A model generated the notes under the pieces. That model saw only the letters and a list, made by a program, of their open reading frames with translations. It was not told where the DNA came from and searched no databases. Positions 1 to 16,933 of a stretch of 64,000 nt of DNA are shown here, one piece after another (position 1 is the first letter of the stretch; each line of letters begins with the position of its first letter). The position numbers were made by a program, and so were the translations under genes. The stretch is from the NCBI GenBank assembly GCA_013433145.1, contig CM024172.1, positions 6,144,500-6,208,499 on the forward strand, given 5' to 3'. The stretch is from Ascaris suum (Eukaryota > Nematoda > Chromadorea > Rhabditida > Ascarididae).

Positions 1-1693
1 TCCCTTCCAATTGATAATGAAATAATTCTCAAATTGCATGAATAATGCATTATAAATGTCCTTTATCGTGACACAAGAACCGATGATCTGGATCCAACTC
101 GACGGAAATAATGATCAATTATTCCCTTCCAATTGATAATGAAATAATTCTCAAATTGCATGAATAATGCATTATAAATGTCCTTTATCGTGACACAAGA
201 ACCGATGATCTGGATCCAACTCGACGGAAATAATGATCAATTATTCCCTTCCAATTGATAATGAAATAATTCTCAAATTGCATGAATAATGCATTATAAA
301 TGTCCTTTATCGTGACACAAGAACCGATGATCTGGATCCAACTCGACGGGAAATAATGATCAATTATTCCCTTCCAATTGATAATGAAATAATTCTCAAA
401 TTGCATGAATAATGCATTATAAATGTCCTTTATCGTGACACAAGAACCGATGATCTGGATCCAACTCGACGGAAATAATGATCAATTATTCCCTTCCAAT
501 TGATAATGAAATAATTCTCAAATTGCATGAATAATGCATTATAAATGTCCTTTATCGTGACACAAGAACCGATGATCTGGATCCAACTCGACGGAAATAA
601 TGATCAATTATTCCCTTCCAATTGATAATGAAATAATTCTCAAATTGCATGAATAATGCATTATAAATGTCCTTTATCGTGACACAAGAACCGATGATCT
701 GGATCCAACTCGACGGAAATAATGATCAATTATTCCCTTCCAATTGATAATGAAATAATTCTCAAATTGCATGAATAATGCATTATAAATGTCCTTTATC
801 GTGACACAAGAACCGATGATCTGGATCCAACTCGACGGAAATAATGATCAATTATTCCCTTCCAATTGATAATGAAATAATTCTCAAATTGCATGAATAA
901 TGCATTATAAATGTCCTTTATCGTGACACAAGAACCGATGATCTGGATCCAACTCGACGGAAATAATGATCAATTATTCCCTTCCAATTGATAATGAAAT
1001 AATTCTCAAATTGCATGAATAATGCATTATAAATGTCCTTTATCGTGACACAAGAACCGATGATCTGGATCCAACTCGACGGAAATAATGATCAATTATT
1101 CCCTTCCAATTGATAATGAAATAATTCTCAAATTGCATGAATAATGCATTATAAATGTCCTTTATCGTGACACAAGAACCGATGATCTGGATCCAACTCG
1201 ACGGATAATAATGATCAATTATTCCCTTCCAATTGATAATGAAATAATTCTCAAATTGCATGAATAATGCATTATAAATGTCCTTTATCGTGACACAAGA
1301 ACCGATGATCTGGATCCAACTCGACGGAAATAATGATCAATTATTCCCTTCCAATTGATAATGAAATAATTCTCAAATTGCATGAATAATGCATTATAAA
1401 TGTCCTTTATCGTGACACAAGAACCGATGATCTGGATCCAACTCGACGGAAATAATGATCAATTATTCCCTTCCAATTGATAATGAAATAATTCTCAAAT
1501 TGCATGAATAATGCATTATAAATGTCCTTTATCGTGACACAAGAACCGATGATCTGGATCCAACTCGACGGAAATAATGATCAATTATTCCCTTCCAATT
1601 GATAATGAAATAATTCTCAAATTGCATGAATAATGCATTATAAATGTCCTTTATCGTGACACAAGAACCGATGATCTGGATCCAACTCGACGG

Positions 1694-1765
1694 ATAATGA
1701 TCAATTATTTTAATTGATAATGAAATAAAAATTGCATGAATAATGCATTATTTGTCCTTTAATCG
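1694..1765. repeat. single degraded satellite monomer in the homogeneous core
   Basis: One monomer within otherwise near-identical neighbours has lost several short segments. The CCCTTCC block is missing, so ATTATTTT runs straight to AATTGATAATG. The ATTCTC block is also missing, and so are bases around TATAAATG. A single A is inserted before TCGTGACAC. Flanking copies on both sides are canonical. Confidence 0.85.
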
Positions 1766-4700
1766 TGACACAAGAACCGATGATCTGGATCCAACTCGAC
1801 GGAAATAATGATCAATTATTCCCTTCCAATTGATAATGAAATAATTCTCAAATTGCATGAATAATGCATTATAAATGTCCTTTATCGTGACACAAGAACC
1901 GATGATCTGGATCCAACTCGACGGGAAATAATGATCAATTATTCCCTTCCAATTGATAATGAAATAATTCTCAAATTGCATGAATAATGCATTATAAATG
2001 TCCTTTATCGTGACACAAGAACCGATGATCTGGATCCAACTCGACGGGAAATAATGATCAATTATTCCCTTCCAATTGATAATGAAATAATTCTCAAATT
2101 GCATGAATAATGCATTATAAATGTCCTTTATCGTGACACAAGAACCGATGATCTGGATCCAACTCGACGGGAAATAATGATCAATTATTCCCTTCCAATT
2201 GATAATGAAATAATTCTCAAATTGCATGAATAATGCATTATAAATGTCCTTTATCGTGACACAAGAACCGATGATCTGGATCCAACTCGACGGAAATAAT
2301 GATCAATTATTCCCTTCCAATTGATAATGAAATAATTCTCAAATTGCATGAATAATGCATTATAAATGTCCTTTATCGTGACACAAGAACCGATGATCTG
2401 GATCCAACTCGACGGAAATAATGATCAATTATTCCCTTCCAATTGATAATGAAATAATTCTCAAATTGCATGAATAATGCATTATAAATGTCCTTTATCG
2501 TGACACAAGAACCGATGATCTGGATCCAACTCGACGGGAATAATGATCAATTATTCCCTTCCAATTGATAATGAAATAATTCTCAAATTGCATGAATAAT
2601 GCATTATAAATGTCCTTTATCGTGACACAAGAACCGATGATCTGGATCCAACTCGACGGGAAATAATGATCAATTATTCCCTTCCAATTGATAATGAAAT
2701 AATTCTCAAATTGCATGAATAATGCATTATAAATGTCCTTTATCGTGACACAAGAACCGATGATCTGGATCCAACTCGACGGAAATAATGATCAATTATT
2801 CCCTTCCAATTGATAATGAAATAATTCTCAAATTGCATGAATAATGCATTATAAATGTCCTTTATCGTGACACAAGAACCGATGATCTGGATCCAACTCG
2901 ACGGAAATAATGATCAATTATTCCCTTCCAATTGATAATGAAATAATTCTCAAATTGCATGAATAATGCATTATAAATGTCCTTTATCGTGACACAAGAA
3001 CCGATGATCTGGATCCAACTCGACGGGAAATAATGATCAATTATTCCCTTCCAATTGATAATGAAATAATTCTCAAATTGCATGAATAATGCATTATAAA
3101 TGTCCTTTATCGTGACACAAGAACCGATGATCTGGATCCAACTCGACGGAAATAATGATCAATTATTCCCTTCCAATTGATAATGAAATAATTCTCAAAT
3201 TGCATGAATAATGCATTATAAATGTCCTTTATCGTGACACAAGAACCGATGATCTGGATCCAACTCGACGGAAATAATGATCAATTATTCCCTTCCAATT
3301 GATAATGAAATAATTCTCAAATTGCATGAATAATGCATTATAAATGTCCTTTATCGTGACACAAGAACCGATGATCTGGATCCAACTCGACGGAAAATAA
3401 TGATCAATTATTCCCTTCCAATTGATAATGAAATAATTCTCAAATTGCATGAATAATGCATTATAAATGTCCTTTATCGTGACACAAGAACCGATGATCT
3501 GGATCCAACTCGACGGGAAATAATGATCAATTATTCCCTTCCAATTGATAATGAAATAATTCTCAAATTGCATGAATAATGCATTATAAATGTCCTTTAT
3601 CGTGACACAAGAACCGATGATCTGGATCCAACTCGACGGAAATAATGATCAATTATTCCCTTCCAATTGATAATGAAATAATTCTCAAATTGCATGAATA
3701 ATGCATTATAAATGTCCTTTATCGTGACACAAGAACCGATGATCTGGATCCAACTCGACGGGAATAATGATCAATTATTCCCTTCCAATTGATAATGAAA
3801 TAATTCTCAAATTGCATGAATAATGCATTATAAATGTCCTTTATCGTGACACAAGAACCGATGATCTGGATCCAACTCGACGGAAATAATGATCAATTAT
3901 TCCCTTCCAATTGATAATGAAATAATTCTCAAATTGCATGAATAATGCATTATAAATGTCCTTTATCGTGACACAAGAACCGATGATCTGGATCCAACTC
4001 GACGGGAAATAATGATCAATTATTCCCTTCCAATTGATAATGAAATAATTCTCAAATTGCATGAATAATGCATTATAAATGTCCTTTATCGTGACACAAG
4101 AACCGATGATCTGGATCCAACTCGACGGAAATAATGATCAATTATTCCCTTCCAATTGATAATGAAATAATTCTCAAATTGCATGAATAATGCATTATAA
4201 ATGTCCTTTATCGTGACACAAGAACCGATGATCTGGATCCAACTCGACGGGAAATAATGATCAATTATTCCCTTCCAATTGATAATGAAATAATTCTCAA
4301 ATTGCATGAATAATGCATTATAAATGTCCTTTATCGTGACACAAGAACCGATGATCTGGATCCAACTCGACGGAAATAATGATCAATTATTCCCTTCCAA
4401 TTGATAATGAAATAATTCTCAAATTGCATGAATAATGCATTATAAATGTCCTTTATCGTGACACAAGAACCGATGATCTGGATCCAACTCGACGGAAATA
4501 ATGATCAATTATTCCCTTCCAATTGATAATGAAATAATTCTCAAATTGCATGAATAATGCATTATAAATGTCCTTTATCGTGACACAAGAACCGATGATC
4601 TGGATCCAACTCGACGGGAAATAATGATCAATTATTCCCTTCCAATTGATAATGAAATAATTCTCAAATTGCATGAATAATGCATTATAAATGTCCTTTA

Positions 4701-7700
4701 TCGTGACACAAGAACCGATGATCTGGATCCAACTCGACGGGAAATAATGATCAATTATTCCCTTCCAATTGATAATGAAATAATTCTCAAATTGCATGAA
4801 TAATGCATTATAAATGTCCTTTATCGTGACACAAGAACCGATGATCTGGATCCAACTCGACGGGAATAATGATCAATTATTCCCTTCCAATTGATAATGA
4901 AATAATTCTCAAATTGCATGAATAATGCATTATAAATGTCCTTTATCGTGACACAAGAACCGATGATCTGGATCCAACTCGACGGGAAATAATGATCAAT
5001 TATTCCCTTCCAATTGATAATGAAATAATTCTCAAATTGCATGAATAATGCATTATAAATGTCCTTTATCGTGACACAAGAACCGATGATCTGGATCCAA
5101 CTCGACGGAAATAATGATCAATTATTCCCTTCCAATTGATAATGAAATAATTCTCAAATTGCATGAATAATGCATTATAAATGTCCTTTATCGTGACACA
5201 AGAACCGATGATCTGGATCCAACTCGACGGATAATAATGATCAATTATTCCCTTCCAATTGATAATGAAATAATTCTCAAATTGCATGAATAATGCATTA
5301 TAAATGTCCTTTATCGTGACACAAGAACCGATGATCTGGATCCAACTCGACGGAAATAATGATCAATTATTCCCTTCCAATTGATAATGAAATAATTCTC
5401 AAATTGCATGAATAATGCATTATAAATGTCCTTTATCGTGACACAAGAACCGATGATCTGGATCCAACTCGACGGGAATAATGATCAATTATTCCCTTCC
5501 AATTGATAATGAAATAATTCTCAAATTGCATGAATAATGCATTATAAATGTCCTTTATCGTGACACAAGAACCGATGATCTGGATCCAACTCGACGGGAA
5601 ATAATGATCAATTATTCCCTTCCAATTGATAATGAAATAATTCTCAAATTGCATGAATAATGCATTATAAATGTCCTTTATCGTGACACAAGAACCGATG
5701 ATCTGGATCCAACTCGACGGGAATAATGATCAATTATTCCCTTCCAATTGATAATGAAATAATTCTCAAATTGCATGAATAATGCATTATAAATGTCCTT
5801 TATCGTGACACAAGAACCGATGATCTGGATCCAACTCGACGGAAATAATGATCAATTATTCCCTTCCAATTGATAATGAAATAATTCTCAAATTGCATGA
5901 ATAATGCATTATAAATGTCCTTTATCGTGACACAAGAACCGATGATCTGGATCCAACTCGACGGGAATAATGATCAATTATTCCCTTCCAATTGATAATG
6001 AAATAATTCTCAAATTGCATGAATAATGCATTATAAATGTCCTTTATCGTGACACAAGAACCGATGATCTGGATCCAACTCGACGGAAAATAATGATCAA
6101 TTATTCCCTTCCAATTGATAATGAAATAATTCTCAAATTGCATGAATAATGCATTATAAATGTCCTTTATCGTGACACAAGAACCGATGATCTGGATCCA
6201 ACTCGACGGGAAATAATGATCAATTATTCCCTTCCAATTGATAATGAAATAATTCTCAAATTGCATGAATAATGCATTATAAATGTCCTTTATCGTGACA
6301 CAAGAACCGATGATCTGGATCCAACTCGACGGAAATAATGATCAATTATTCCCTTCCAATTGATAATGAAATAATTCTCAAATTGCATGAATAATGCATT
6401 ATAAATGTCCTTTATCGTGACACAAGAACCGATGATCTGGATCCAACTCGACGGATAATAATGATCAATTATTCCCTTCCAATTGATAATGAAATAATTC
6501 TCAAATTGCATGAATAATGCATTATAAATGTCCTTTATCGTGACACAAGAACCGATGATCTGGATCCAACTCGACGGAAATAATGATCAATTATTCCCTT
6601 CCAATTGATAATGAAATAATTCTCAAATTGCATGAATAATGCATTATAAATGTCCTTTATCGTGACACAAGAACCGATGATCTGGATCCAACTCGACGGA
6701 AATAATGATCAATTATTCCCTTCCAATTGATAATGAAATAATTCTCAAATTGCATGAATAATGCATTATAAATGTCCTTTATCGTGACACAAGAACCGAT
6801 GATCTGGATCCAACTCGACGGGAAATAATGATCAATTATTCCCTTCCAATTGATAATGAAATAATTCTCAAATTGCATGAATAATGCATTATAAATGTCC
6901 TTTATCGTGACACAAGAACCGATGATCTGGATCCAACTCGACGGAAATAATGATCAATTATTCCCTTCCAATTGATAATGAAATAATTCTCAAATTGCAT
7001 GAATAATGCATTATAAATGTCCTTTATCGTGACACAAGAACCGATGATCTGGATCCAACTCGACGGAAATAATGATCAATTATTCCCTTCCAATTGATAA
7101 TGAAATAATTCTCAAATTGCATGAATAATGCATTATAAATGTCCTTTATCGTGACACAAGAACCGATGATCTGGATCCAACTCGACGGAAATAATGATCA
7201 ATTATTCCCTTCCAATTGATAATGAAATAATTCTCAAATTGCATGAATAATGCATTATAAATGTCCTTTATCGTGACACAAGAACCGATGATCTGGATCC
7301 AACTCGACGGAAATAATGATCAATTATTCCCTTCCAATTGATAATGAAATAATTCTCAAATTGCATGAATAATGCATTATAAATGTCCTTTATCGTGACA
7401 CAAGAACCGATGATCTGGATCCAACTCGACGGGAAATAATGATCAATTATTCCCTTCCAATTGATAATGAAATAATTCTCAAATTGCATGAATAATGCAT
7501 TATAAATGTCCTTTATCGTGACACAAGAACCGATGATCTGGATCCAACTCGACGGAAATAATGATCAATTATTCCCTTCCAATTGATAATGAAATAATTC
7601 TCAAATTGCATGAATAATGCATTATAAATGTCCTTTATCGTGACACAAGAACCGATGATCTGGATCCAACTCGACGGGAAATAATGATCAATTATTCCCT

Positions 7701-10700
7701 TCCAATTGATAATGAAATAATTCTCAAATTGCATGAATAATGCATTATAAATGTCCTTTATCGTGACACAAGAACCGATGATCTGGATCCAACTCGACGG
7801 GAAATAATGATCAATTATTCCCTTCCAATTGATAATGAAATAATTCTCAAATTGCATGAATAATGCATTATAAATGTCCTTTATCGTGACACAAGAACCG
7901 ATGATCTGGATCCAACTCGACGGGAAATAATGATCAATTATTCCCTTCCAATTGATAATGAAATAATTCTCAAATTGCATGAATAATGCATTATAAATGT
8001 CCTTTATCGTGACACAAGAACCGATGATCTGGATCCAACTCGACGGAAATAATGATCAATTATTCCCTTCCAATTGATAATGAAATAATTCTCAAATTGC
8101 ATGAATAATGCATTATAAATGTCCTTTATCGTGACACAAGAACCGATGATCTGGATCCAACTCGACGGGAAATGATCAATTATTCCCTTCCAATTGATAA
8201 TGAAATAATTCTCAAATTGCATGAATAATGCATTATAAATGTCCTTTATCGTGACACAAGAACCGATGATCTGGATCCAACTCGACGGAAATAATGATCA
8301 ATTATTCCCTTCCAATTGATAATGAAATAATTCTCAAATTGCATGAATAATGCATTATAAATGTCCTTTATCGTGACACAAGAACCGATGATCTGGATCC
8401 AACTCGACGGGAATAATGATCAATTATTCCCTTCCAATTGATAATGAAATAATTCTCAAATTGCATGAATAATGCATTATAAATGTCCTTTATCGTGACA
8501 CAAGAACCGATGATCTGGATCCAACTCGACGGAAATAATGATCAATTATTCCCTTCCAATTGATAATGAAATAATTCTCAAATTGCATGAATAATGCATT
8601 ATAAATGTCCTTTATCGTGACACAAGAACCGATGATCTGGATCCAACTCGACGGAAATAATGATCAATTATTCCCTTCCAATTGATAATGAAATAATTCT
8701 CAAATTGCATGAATAATGCATTATAAATGTCCTTTATCGTGACACAAGAACCGATGATCTGGATCCAACTCGACGGAAATAATGATCAATTATTCCCTTC
8801 CAATTGATAATGAAATAATTCTCAAATTGCATGAATAATGCATTATAAATGTCCTTTATCGTGACACAAGAACCGATGATCTGGATCCAACTCGACGGGA
8901 AATAATGATCAATTATTCCCTTCCAATTGATAATGAAATAATTCTCAAATTGCATGAATAATGCATTATAAATGTCCTTTATCGTGACACAAGAACCGAT
9001 GATCTGGATCCAACTCGACGGAAATAATGATCAATTATTCCCTTCCAATTGATAATGAAATAATTCTCAAATTGCATGAATAATGCATTATAAATGTCCT
9101 TTATCGTGACACAAGAACCGATGATCTGGATCCAACTCGACGGGAAATAATGATCAATTATTCCCTTCCAATTGATAATGAAATAATTCTCAAATTGCAT
9201 GAATAATGCATTATAAATGTCCTTTATCGTGACACAAGAACCGATGATCTGGATCCAACTCGACGGAAATAATGATCAATTATTCCCTTCCAATTGATAA
9301 TGAAATAATTCTCAAATTGCATGAATAATGCATTATAAATGTCCTTTATCGTGACACAAGAACCGATGATCTGGATCCAACTCGACGGATAATAATGATC
9401 AATTATTCCCTTCCAATTGATAATGAAATAATTCTCAAATTGCATGAATAATGCATTATAAATGTCCTTTATCGTGACACAAGAACCGATGATCTGGATC
9501 CAACTCGACGGGAAATAATGATCAATTATTCCCTTCCAATTGATAATGAAATAATTCTCAAATTGCATGAATAATGCATTATAAATGTCCTTTATCGTGA
9601 CACAAGAACCGATGATCTGGATCCAACTCGACGGAAATAATGATCAATTATTCCCTTCCAATTGATAATGAAATAATTCTCAAATTGCATGAATAATGCA
9701 TTATAAATGTCCTTTATCGTGACACAAGAACCGATGATCTGGATCCAACTCGACGGAAATAATGATCAATTATTCCCTTCCATTGATAATGAAATAATTC
9801 TCAAATTGCATGAATAATGCATTATAAATGTCCTTTATCGTGACACAAGAACCGATGATCTGGATCCAACTCGACGGGAAATAATGATCAATTATTCCCT
9901 TCCAATTGATAATGAAATAATTCTCAAATTGCATGAATAATGCATTATAAATGTCCTTTATCGTGACACAAGAACCGATGATCTGGATCCAACTCGACGG
10001 GAAATAATGATCAATTATTCCCTTCCAATTGATAATGAAATAATTCTCAAATTGCATGAATAATGCATTATAAATGTCCTTTATCGTGACACAAGAACCG
10101 ATGATCTGGATCCAACTCGACGGATAATAATGATCAATTATTCCCTTCCAATTGATAATGAAATAATTCTCAAATTGCATGAATAATGCATTATAAATGT
10201 CCTTTATCGTGACACAAGAACCGATGATCTGGATCCAACTCGACGGGAAATAATGATCAATTATTCCCTTCCAATTGATAATGAAATAATTCTCAAATTG
10301 CATGAATAATGCATTATAAATGTCCTTTATCGTGACACAAGAACCGATGATCTGGATCCAACTCGACGGGAAATAATGATCAATTATTCCCTTCCAATTG
10401 ATAATGAAATAATTCTCAAATTGCATGAATAATGCATTATAAATGTCCTTTATCGTGACACAAGAACCGATGATCTGGATCCAACTCGACGGGAATAATG
10501 ATCAATTATTCCCTTCCAATTGATAATGAAATAATTCTCAAATTGCATGAATAATGCATTATAAATGTCCTTTATCGTGACACAAGAACCGATGATCTGG
10601 ATCCAACTCGACGGAAATAATGATCAATTATTCCCTTCCAATTGATAATGAAATAATTCTCAAATTGCATGAATAATGCATTATAAATGTCCTTTATCGT

Positions 10701-13700
10701 GACACAAGAACCGATGATCTGGATCCAACTCGACGGAAATAATGATCAATTATTCCCTTCCAATTGATAATGAAATAATTCTCAAATTGCATGAATAATG
10801 CATTATAAATGTCCTTTATCGTGACACAAGAACCGATGATCTGGATCCAACTCGACGGAAAATAATGATCAATTATTCCCTTCCAATTGATAATGAAATA
10901 ATTCTCAAATTGCATGAATAATGCATTATAAATGTCCTTTATCGTGACACAAGAACCGATGATCTGGATCCAACTCGACGGATAATAATGATCAATTATT
11001 CCCTTCCAATTGATAATGAAATAATTCTCAAATTGCATGAATAATGCATTATAAATGTCCTTTATCGTGACACAAGAACCGATGATCTGGATCCAACTCG
11101 ACGGAAATAATGATCAATTATTCCCTTCCAATTGATAATGAAATAATTCTCAAATTGCATGAATAATGCATTATAAATGTCCTTTATCGTGACACAAGAA
11201 CCGATGATCTGGATCCAACTCGACGGAAATAATGATCAATTATTCCCTTCCAATTGATAATGAAATAATTCTCAAATTGCATGAATAATGCATTATAAAT
11301 GTCCTTTATCGTGACACAAGAACCGATGATCTGGATCCAACTCGACGGAAATAATGATCAATTATTCCCTTCCAATTGATAATGAAATAATTCTCAAATT
11401 GCATGAATAATGCATTATAAATGTCCTTTATCGTGACACAAGAACCGATGATCTGGATCCAACTCGACGGAAATAATGATCAATTATTCCCTTCCAATTG
11501 ATAATGAAATAATTCTCAAATTGCATGAATAATGCATTATAAATGTCCTTTATCGTGACACAAGAACCGATGATCTGGATCCAACTCGACGGGAAATAAT
11601 GATCAATTATTCCCTTCCAATTGATAATGAAATAATTCTCAAATTGCATGAATAATGCATTATAAATGTCCTTTATCGTGACACAAGAACCGATGATCTG
11701 GATCCAACTCGACGGAAAATAATGATCAATTATTCCCTTCCAATTGATAATGAAATAATTCTCAAATTGCATGAATAATGCATTATAAATGTCCTTTATC
11801 GTGACACAAGAACCGATGATCTGGATCCAACTCGACGGGAAATAATGATCAATTATTCCCTTCCAATTGATAATGAAATAATTCTCAAATTGCATGAATA
11901 ATGCATTATAAATGTCCTTTATCGTGACACAAGAACCGATGATCTGGATCCAACTCGACGGAAATAATGATCAATTATTCCCTTCCAATTGATAATGAAA
12001 TAATTCTCAAATTGCATGAATAATGCATTATAAATGTCCTTTATCGTGACACAAGAACCGATGATCTGGATCCAACTCGACGGGAAATAATGATCAATTA
12101 TTCCCTTCCAATTGATAATGAAATAATTCTCAAATTGCATGAATAATGCATTATAAATGTCCTTTATCGTGACACAAGAACCGATGATCTGGATCCAACT
12201 CGACGGAAATAATGATCAATTATTCCCTTCCAATTGATAATGAAATAATTCTCAAATTGCATGAATAATGCATTATAAATGTCCTTTATCGTGACACAAG
12301 AACCGATGATCTGGATCCAACTCGACGGGAAATAATGATCAATTATTCCCTTCCAATTGATAATGAAATAATTCTCAAATTGCATGAATAATGCATTATA
12401 AATGTCCTTTATCGTGACACAAGAACCGATGATCTGGATCCAACTCGACGGAAATAATGATCAATTATTCCCTTCCAATTGATAATGAAATAATTCTCAA
12501 ATTGCATGAATAATGCATTATAAATGTCCTTTATCGTGACACAAGAACCGATGATCTGGATCCAACTCGACGGGAAATAATGATCAATTATTCCCTTCCA
12601 ATTGATAATGAAATAATTCTCAAATTGCATGAATAATGCATTATAAATGTCCTTTATCGTGACACAAGAACCGATGATCTGGATCCAACTCGACGGGAAA
12701 TAATGATCAATTATTCCCTTCCAATTGATAATGAAATAATTCTCAAATTGCATGAATAATGCATTATAAATGTCCTTTATCGTGACACAAGAACCGATGA
12801 TCTGGATCCAACTCGACGGAAATAATGATCAATTATTCCCTTCCAATTGATAATGAAATAATTCTCAAATTGCATGAATAATGCATTATAAATGTCCTTT
12901 ATCGTGACACAAGAACCGATGATCTGGATCCAACTCGACGGAAATAATGATCAATTATTCCCTTCCAATTGATAATGAAATAATTCTCAAATTGCATGAA
13001 TAATGCATTATAAATGTCCTTTATCGTGACACAAGAACCGATGATCTGGATCCAACTCGACGGGAAATAATGATCAATTATTCCCTTCCAATTGATAATG
13101 AAATAATTCTCAAATTGCATGAATAATGCATTATAAATGTCCTTTATCGTGACACAAGAACCGATGATCTGGATCCAACTCGACGGGAAATAATGATCAA
13201 TTATTCCCTTCCAATTGATAATGAAATAATTCTCAAATTGCATGAATAATGCATTATAAATGTCCTTTATCGTGACACAAGAACCGATGATCTGGATCCA
13301 ACTCGACGGGAAATAATGATCAATTATTCCCTTCCAATTGATAATGAAATAATTCTCAAATTGCATGAATAATGCATTATAAATGTCCTTTATCGTGACA
13401 CAAGAACCGATGATCTGGATCCAACTCGACGGGAAATAATGATCAATTATTCCCTTCCAATTGATAATGAAATAATTCTCAAATTGCATGAATAATGCAT
13501 TATAAATGTCCTTTATCGTGACACAAGAACCGATGATCTGGATCCAACTCGACGGAAATAATGATCAATTATTCCCTTCCAATTGATAATGAAATAATTC
13601 TCAAATTGCATGAATAATGCATTATAAATGTCCTTTATCGTGACACAAGAACCGATGATCTGGATCCAACTCGACGGGAAATAATGATCAATTATTCCCT

Positions 13701-16700
13701 TCCAATTGATAATGAAATAATTCTCAAATTGCATGAATAATGCATTATAAATGTCCTTTATCGTGACACAAGAACCGATGATCTGGATCCAACTCGACGG
13801 AAATAATGATCAATTATTCCCTTCCAATTGATAATGAAATAATTCTCAAATTGCATGAATAATGCATTATAAATGTCCTTTATCGTGACACAAGAACCGA
13901 TGATCTGGATCCAACTCGACGGAAATAATGATCAATTATTCCCTTCCAATTGATAATGAAATAATTCTCAAATTGCATGAATAATGCATTATAAATGTCC
14001 TTTATCGTGACACAAGAACCGATGATCTGGATCCAACTCGACGGAAATAATGATCAATTATTCCCTTCCAATTGATAATGAAATAATTCTCAAATTGCAT
14101 GAATAATGCATTATAAATGTCCTTTATCGTGACACAAGAACCGATGATCTGGATCCAACTCGACGGAAATAATGATCAATTATTCCCTTCCAATTGATAA
14201 TGAAATAATTCTCAAATTGCATGAATAATGCATTATAAATGTCCTTTATCGTGACACAAGAACCGATGATCTGGATCCAACTCGACGGAAATAATGATCA
14301 ATTATTCCCTTCCAATTGATAATGAAATAATTCTCAAATTGCATGAATAATGCATTATAAATGTCCTTTATCGTGACACAAGAACCGATGATCTGGATCC
14401 AACTCGACGGAAATAATGATCAATTATTCCCTTCCAATTGATAATGAAATAATTCTCAAATTGCATGAATAATGCATTATAAATGTCCTTTATCGTGACA
14501 CAAGAACCGATGATCTGGATCCAACTCGACGGGAAATAATGATCAATTATTCCCTTCCAATTGATAATGAAATAATTCTCAAATTGCATGAATAATGCAT
14601 TATAAATGTCCTTTATCGTGACACAAGAACCGATGATCTGGATCCAACTCGACGGAAATAATGATCAATTATTCCCTTCCATTTGATAATGAAATAATTC
14701 TCAAATTGCATGAATAATGCATTATAAATGTCCTTTATCGTGACACAAGAACCGATGATCTGGATCCAACTCGACGGGAAATAATGATCAATTATTCCCT
14801 TCCAATTGATAATGAAATAATTCTCAAATTGCATGAATAATGCATTATAAATGTCCTTTATCGTGACACAAGAACCGATGATCTGGATCCAACTCGACGG
14901 AAATAATGATCAATTATTCCCTTCCAATTGATAATGAAATAATTCTCAAATTGCATGAATAATGCATTATAAATGTCCTTTATCGTGACACAAGAACCGA
15001 TGATCTGGATCCAACTCGACGGAAATAATGATCAATTATTCCCTTCCAATTGATAATGAAATAATTCTCAAATTGCATGAATAATGCATTATAAATGTCC
15101 TTTATCGTGACACAAGAACCGATGATCTGGATCCAACTCGACGGGAATAATGATCAATTATTCCCTTCCAATTGATAATGAAATAATTCTCAAATTGCAT
15201 GAATAATGCATTATAAATGTCCTTTATCGTGACACAAGAACCGATGATCTGGATCCAACTCGACGGAAATAATGATCAATTATTCCCTTCCAATTGATAA
15301 TGAAATAATTCTCAAATTGCATGAATAATGCATTATAAATGTCCTTTATCGTGACACAAGAACCGATGATCTGGATCCAACTCGACGGAAATAATGATCA
15401 ATTATTCCCTTCCAATTGATAATGAAATAATTCTCAAATTGCATGAATAATGCATTATAAATGTCCTTTATCGTGACACAAGAACCGATGATCTGGATCC
15501 AACTCGACGGGAATAATGATCAATTATTCCCTTCCAATTGATAATGAAATAATTCTCAAATTGCATGAATAATGCATTATAAATGTCCTTTATCGTGACA
15601 CAAGAACCGATGATCTGGATCCAACTCGACGGGAAATAATGATCAATTATTCCCTTCCAATTGATAATGAAATAATTCTCAAATTGCATGAATAATGCAT
15701 TATAAATGTCCTTTATCGTGACACAAGAACCGATGATCTGGATCCAACTCGACGGAAATAATGATCAATTATTCCCTTCCAATTGATAATGAAATAATTC
15801 TCAAATTGCATGAATAATGCATTATAAATGTCCTTTATCGTGACACAAGAACCGATGATCTGGATCCAACTCGACGGAAATAATGATCAATTATTCCCTT
15901 CCAATTGATAATGAAATAATTCTCAAATTGCATGAATAATGCATTATAAATGTCCTTTATCGTGACACAAGAACCGATGATCTGGATCCAACTCGACGGA
16001 AATAATGATCAATTATTCCCTTCCAATTGATAATGAAATAATTCTCAAATTGCATGAATAATGCATTATAAATGTCCTTTATCGTGACACAAGAACCGAT
16101 GATCTGGATCCAACTCGACGGAAATAATGATCAATTATTCCCTTCCAATTGATAATGAAATAATTCTCAAATTGCATGAATAATGCATTATAAATGTCCT
16201 TTATCGTGACACAAGAACCGATGATCTGGATCCAACTCGACGGAAATAATGATCAATTATTCCCTTCCAATTGATAATGAAATAATTCTCAAATTGCATG
16301 AATAATGCATTATAAATGTCCTTTATCGTGACACAAGAACCGATGATCTGGATCCAACTCGACGGAAATAATGATCAATTATTCCCTTCCAATTGATAAT
16401 GAAATAATTCTCAAATTGCATGAATAATGCATTATAAATGTCCTTTATCGTGACACAAGAACCGATGATCTGGATCCAACTCGACGGAAATAATGATCAA
16501 TTATTCCCTTCCAATTGATAATGAAATAATTCTCAAATTGCATGAATAATGCATTATAAATGTCCTTTATCGTGACACAAGAACCGATGATCTGGATCCA
16601 ACTCGACGGGAATAATGATCAATTATTCCCTTCCAATTGATAATGAAATAATTCTCAAATTGCATGAATAATGCATTATAAATGTCCTTTATCGTGACAC

Positions 16701-16933
16701 AAGAACCGATGATCTGGATCCAACTCGACGGAAATAATGATCAATTATTCCCTTCCAATTGATAATGAAATAATTCTCAAATTGCATGAATAATGCATTA
16801 TAAATGTCCTTTATCGTGACACAAGAACCGATGATCTGGATCCAACTCGACGGGAAATAATGATCAATTATTCCCTTCCAATTGATAATGAAATAATTCT
16901 CAAATTGCATGAATAATGCATTATAAATGTCCT

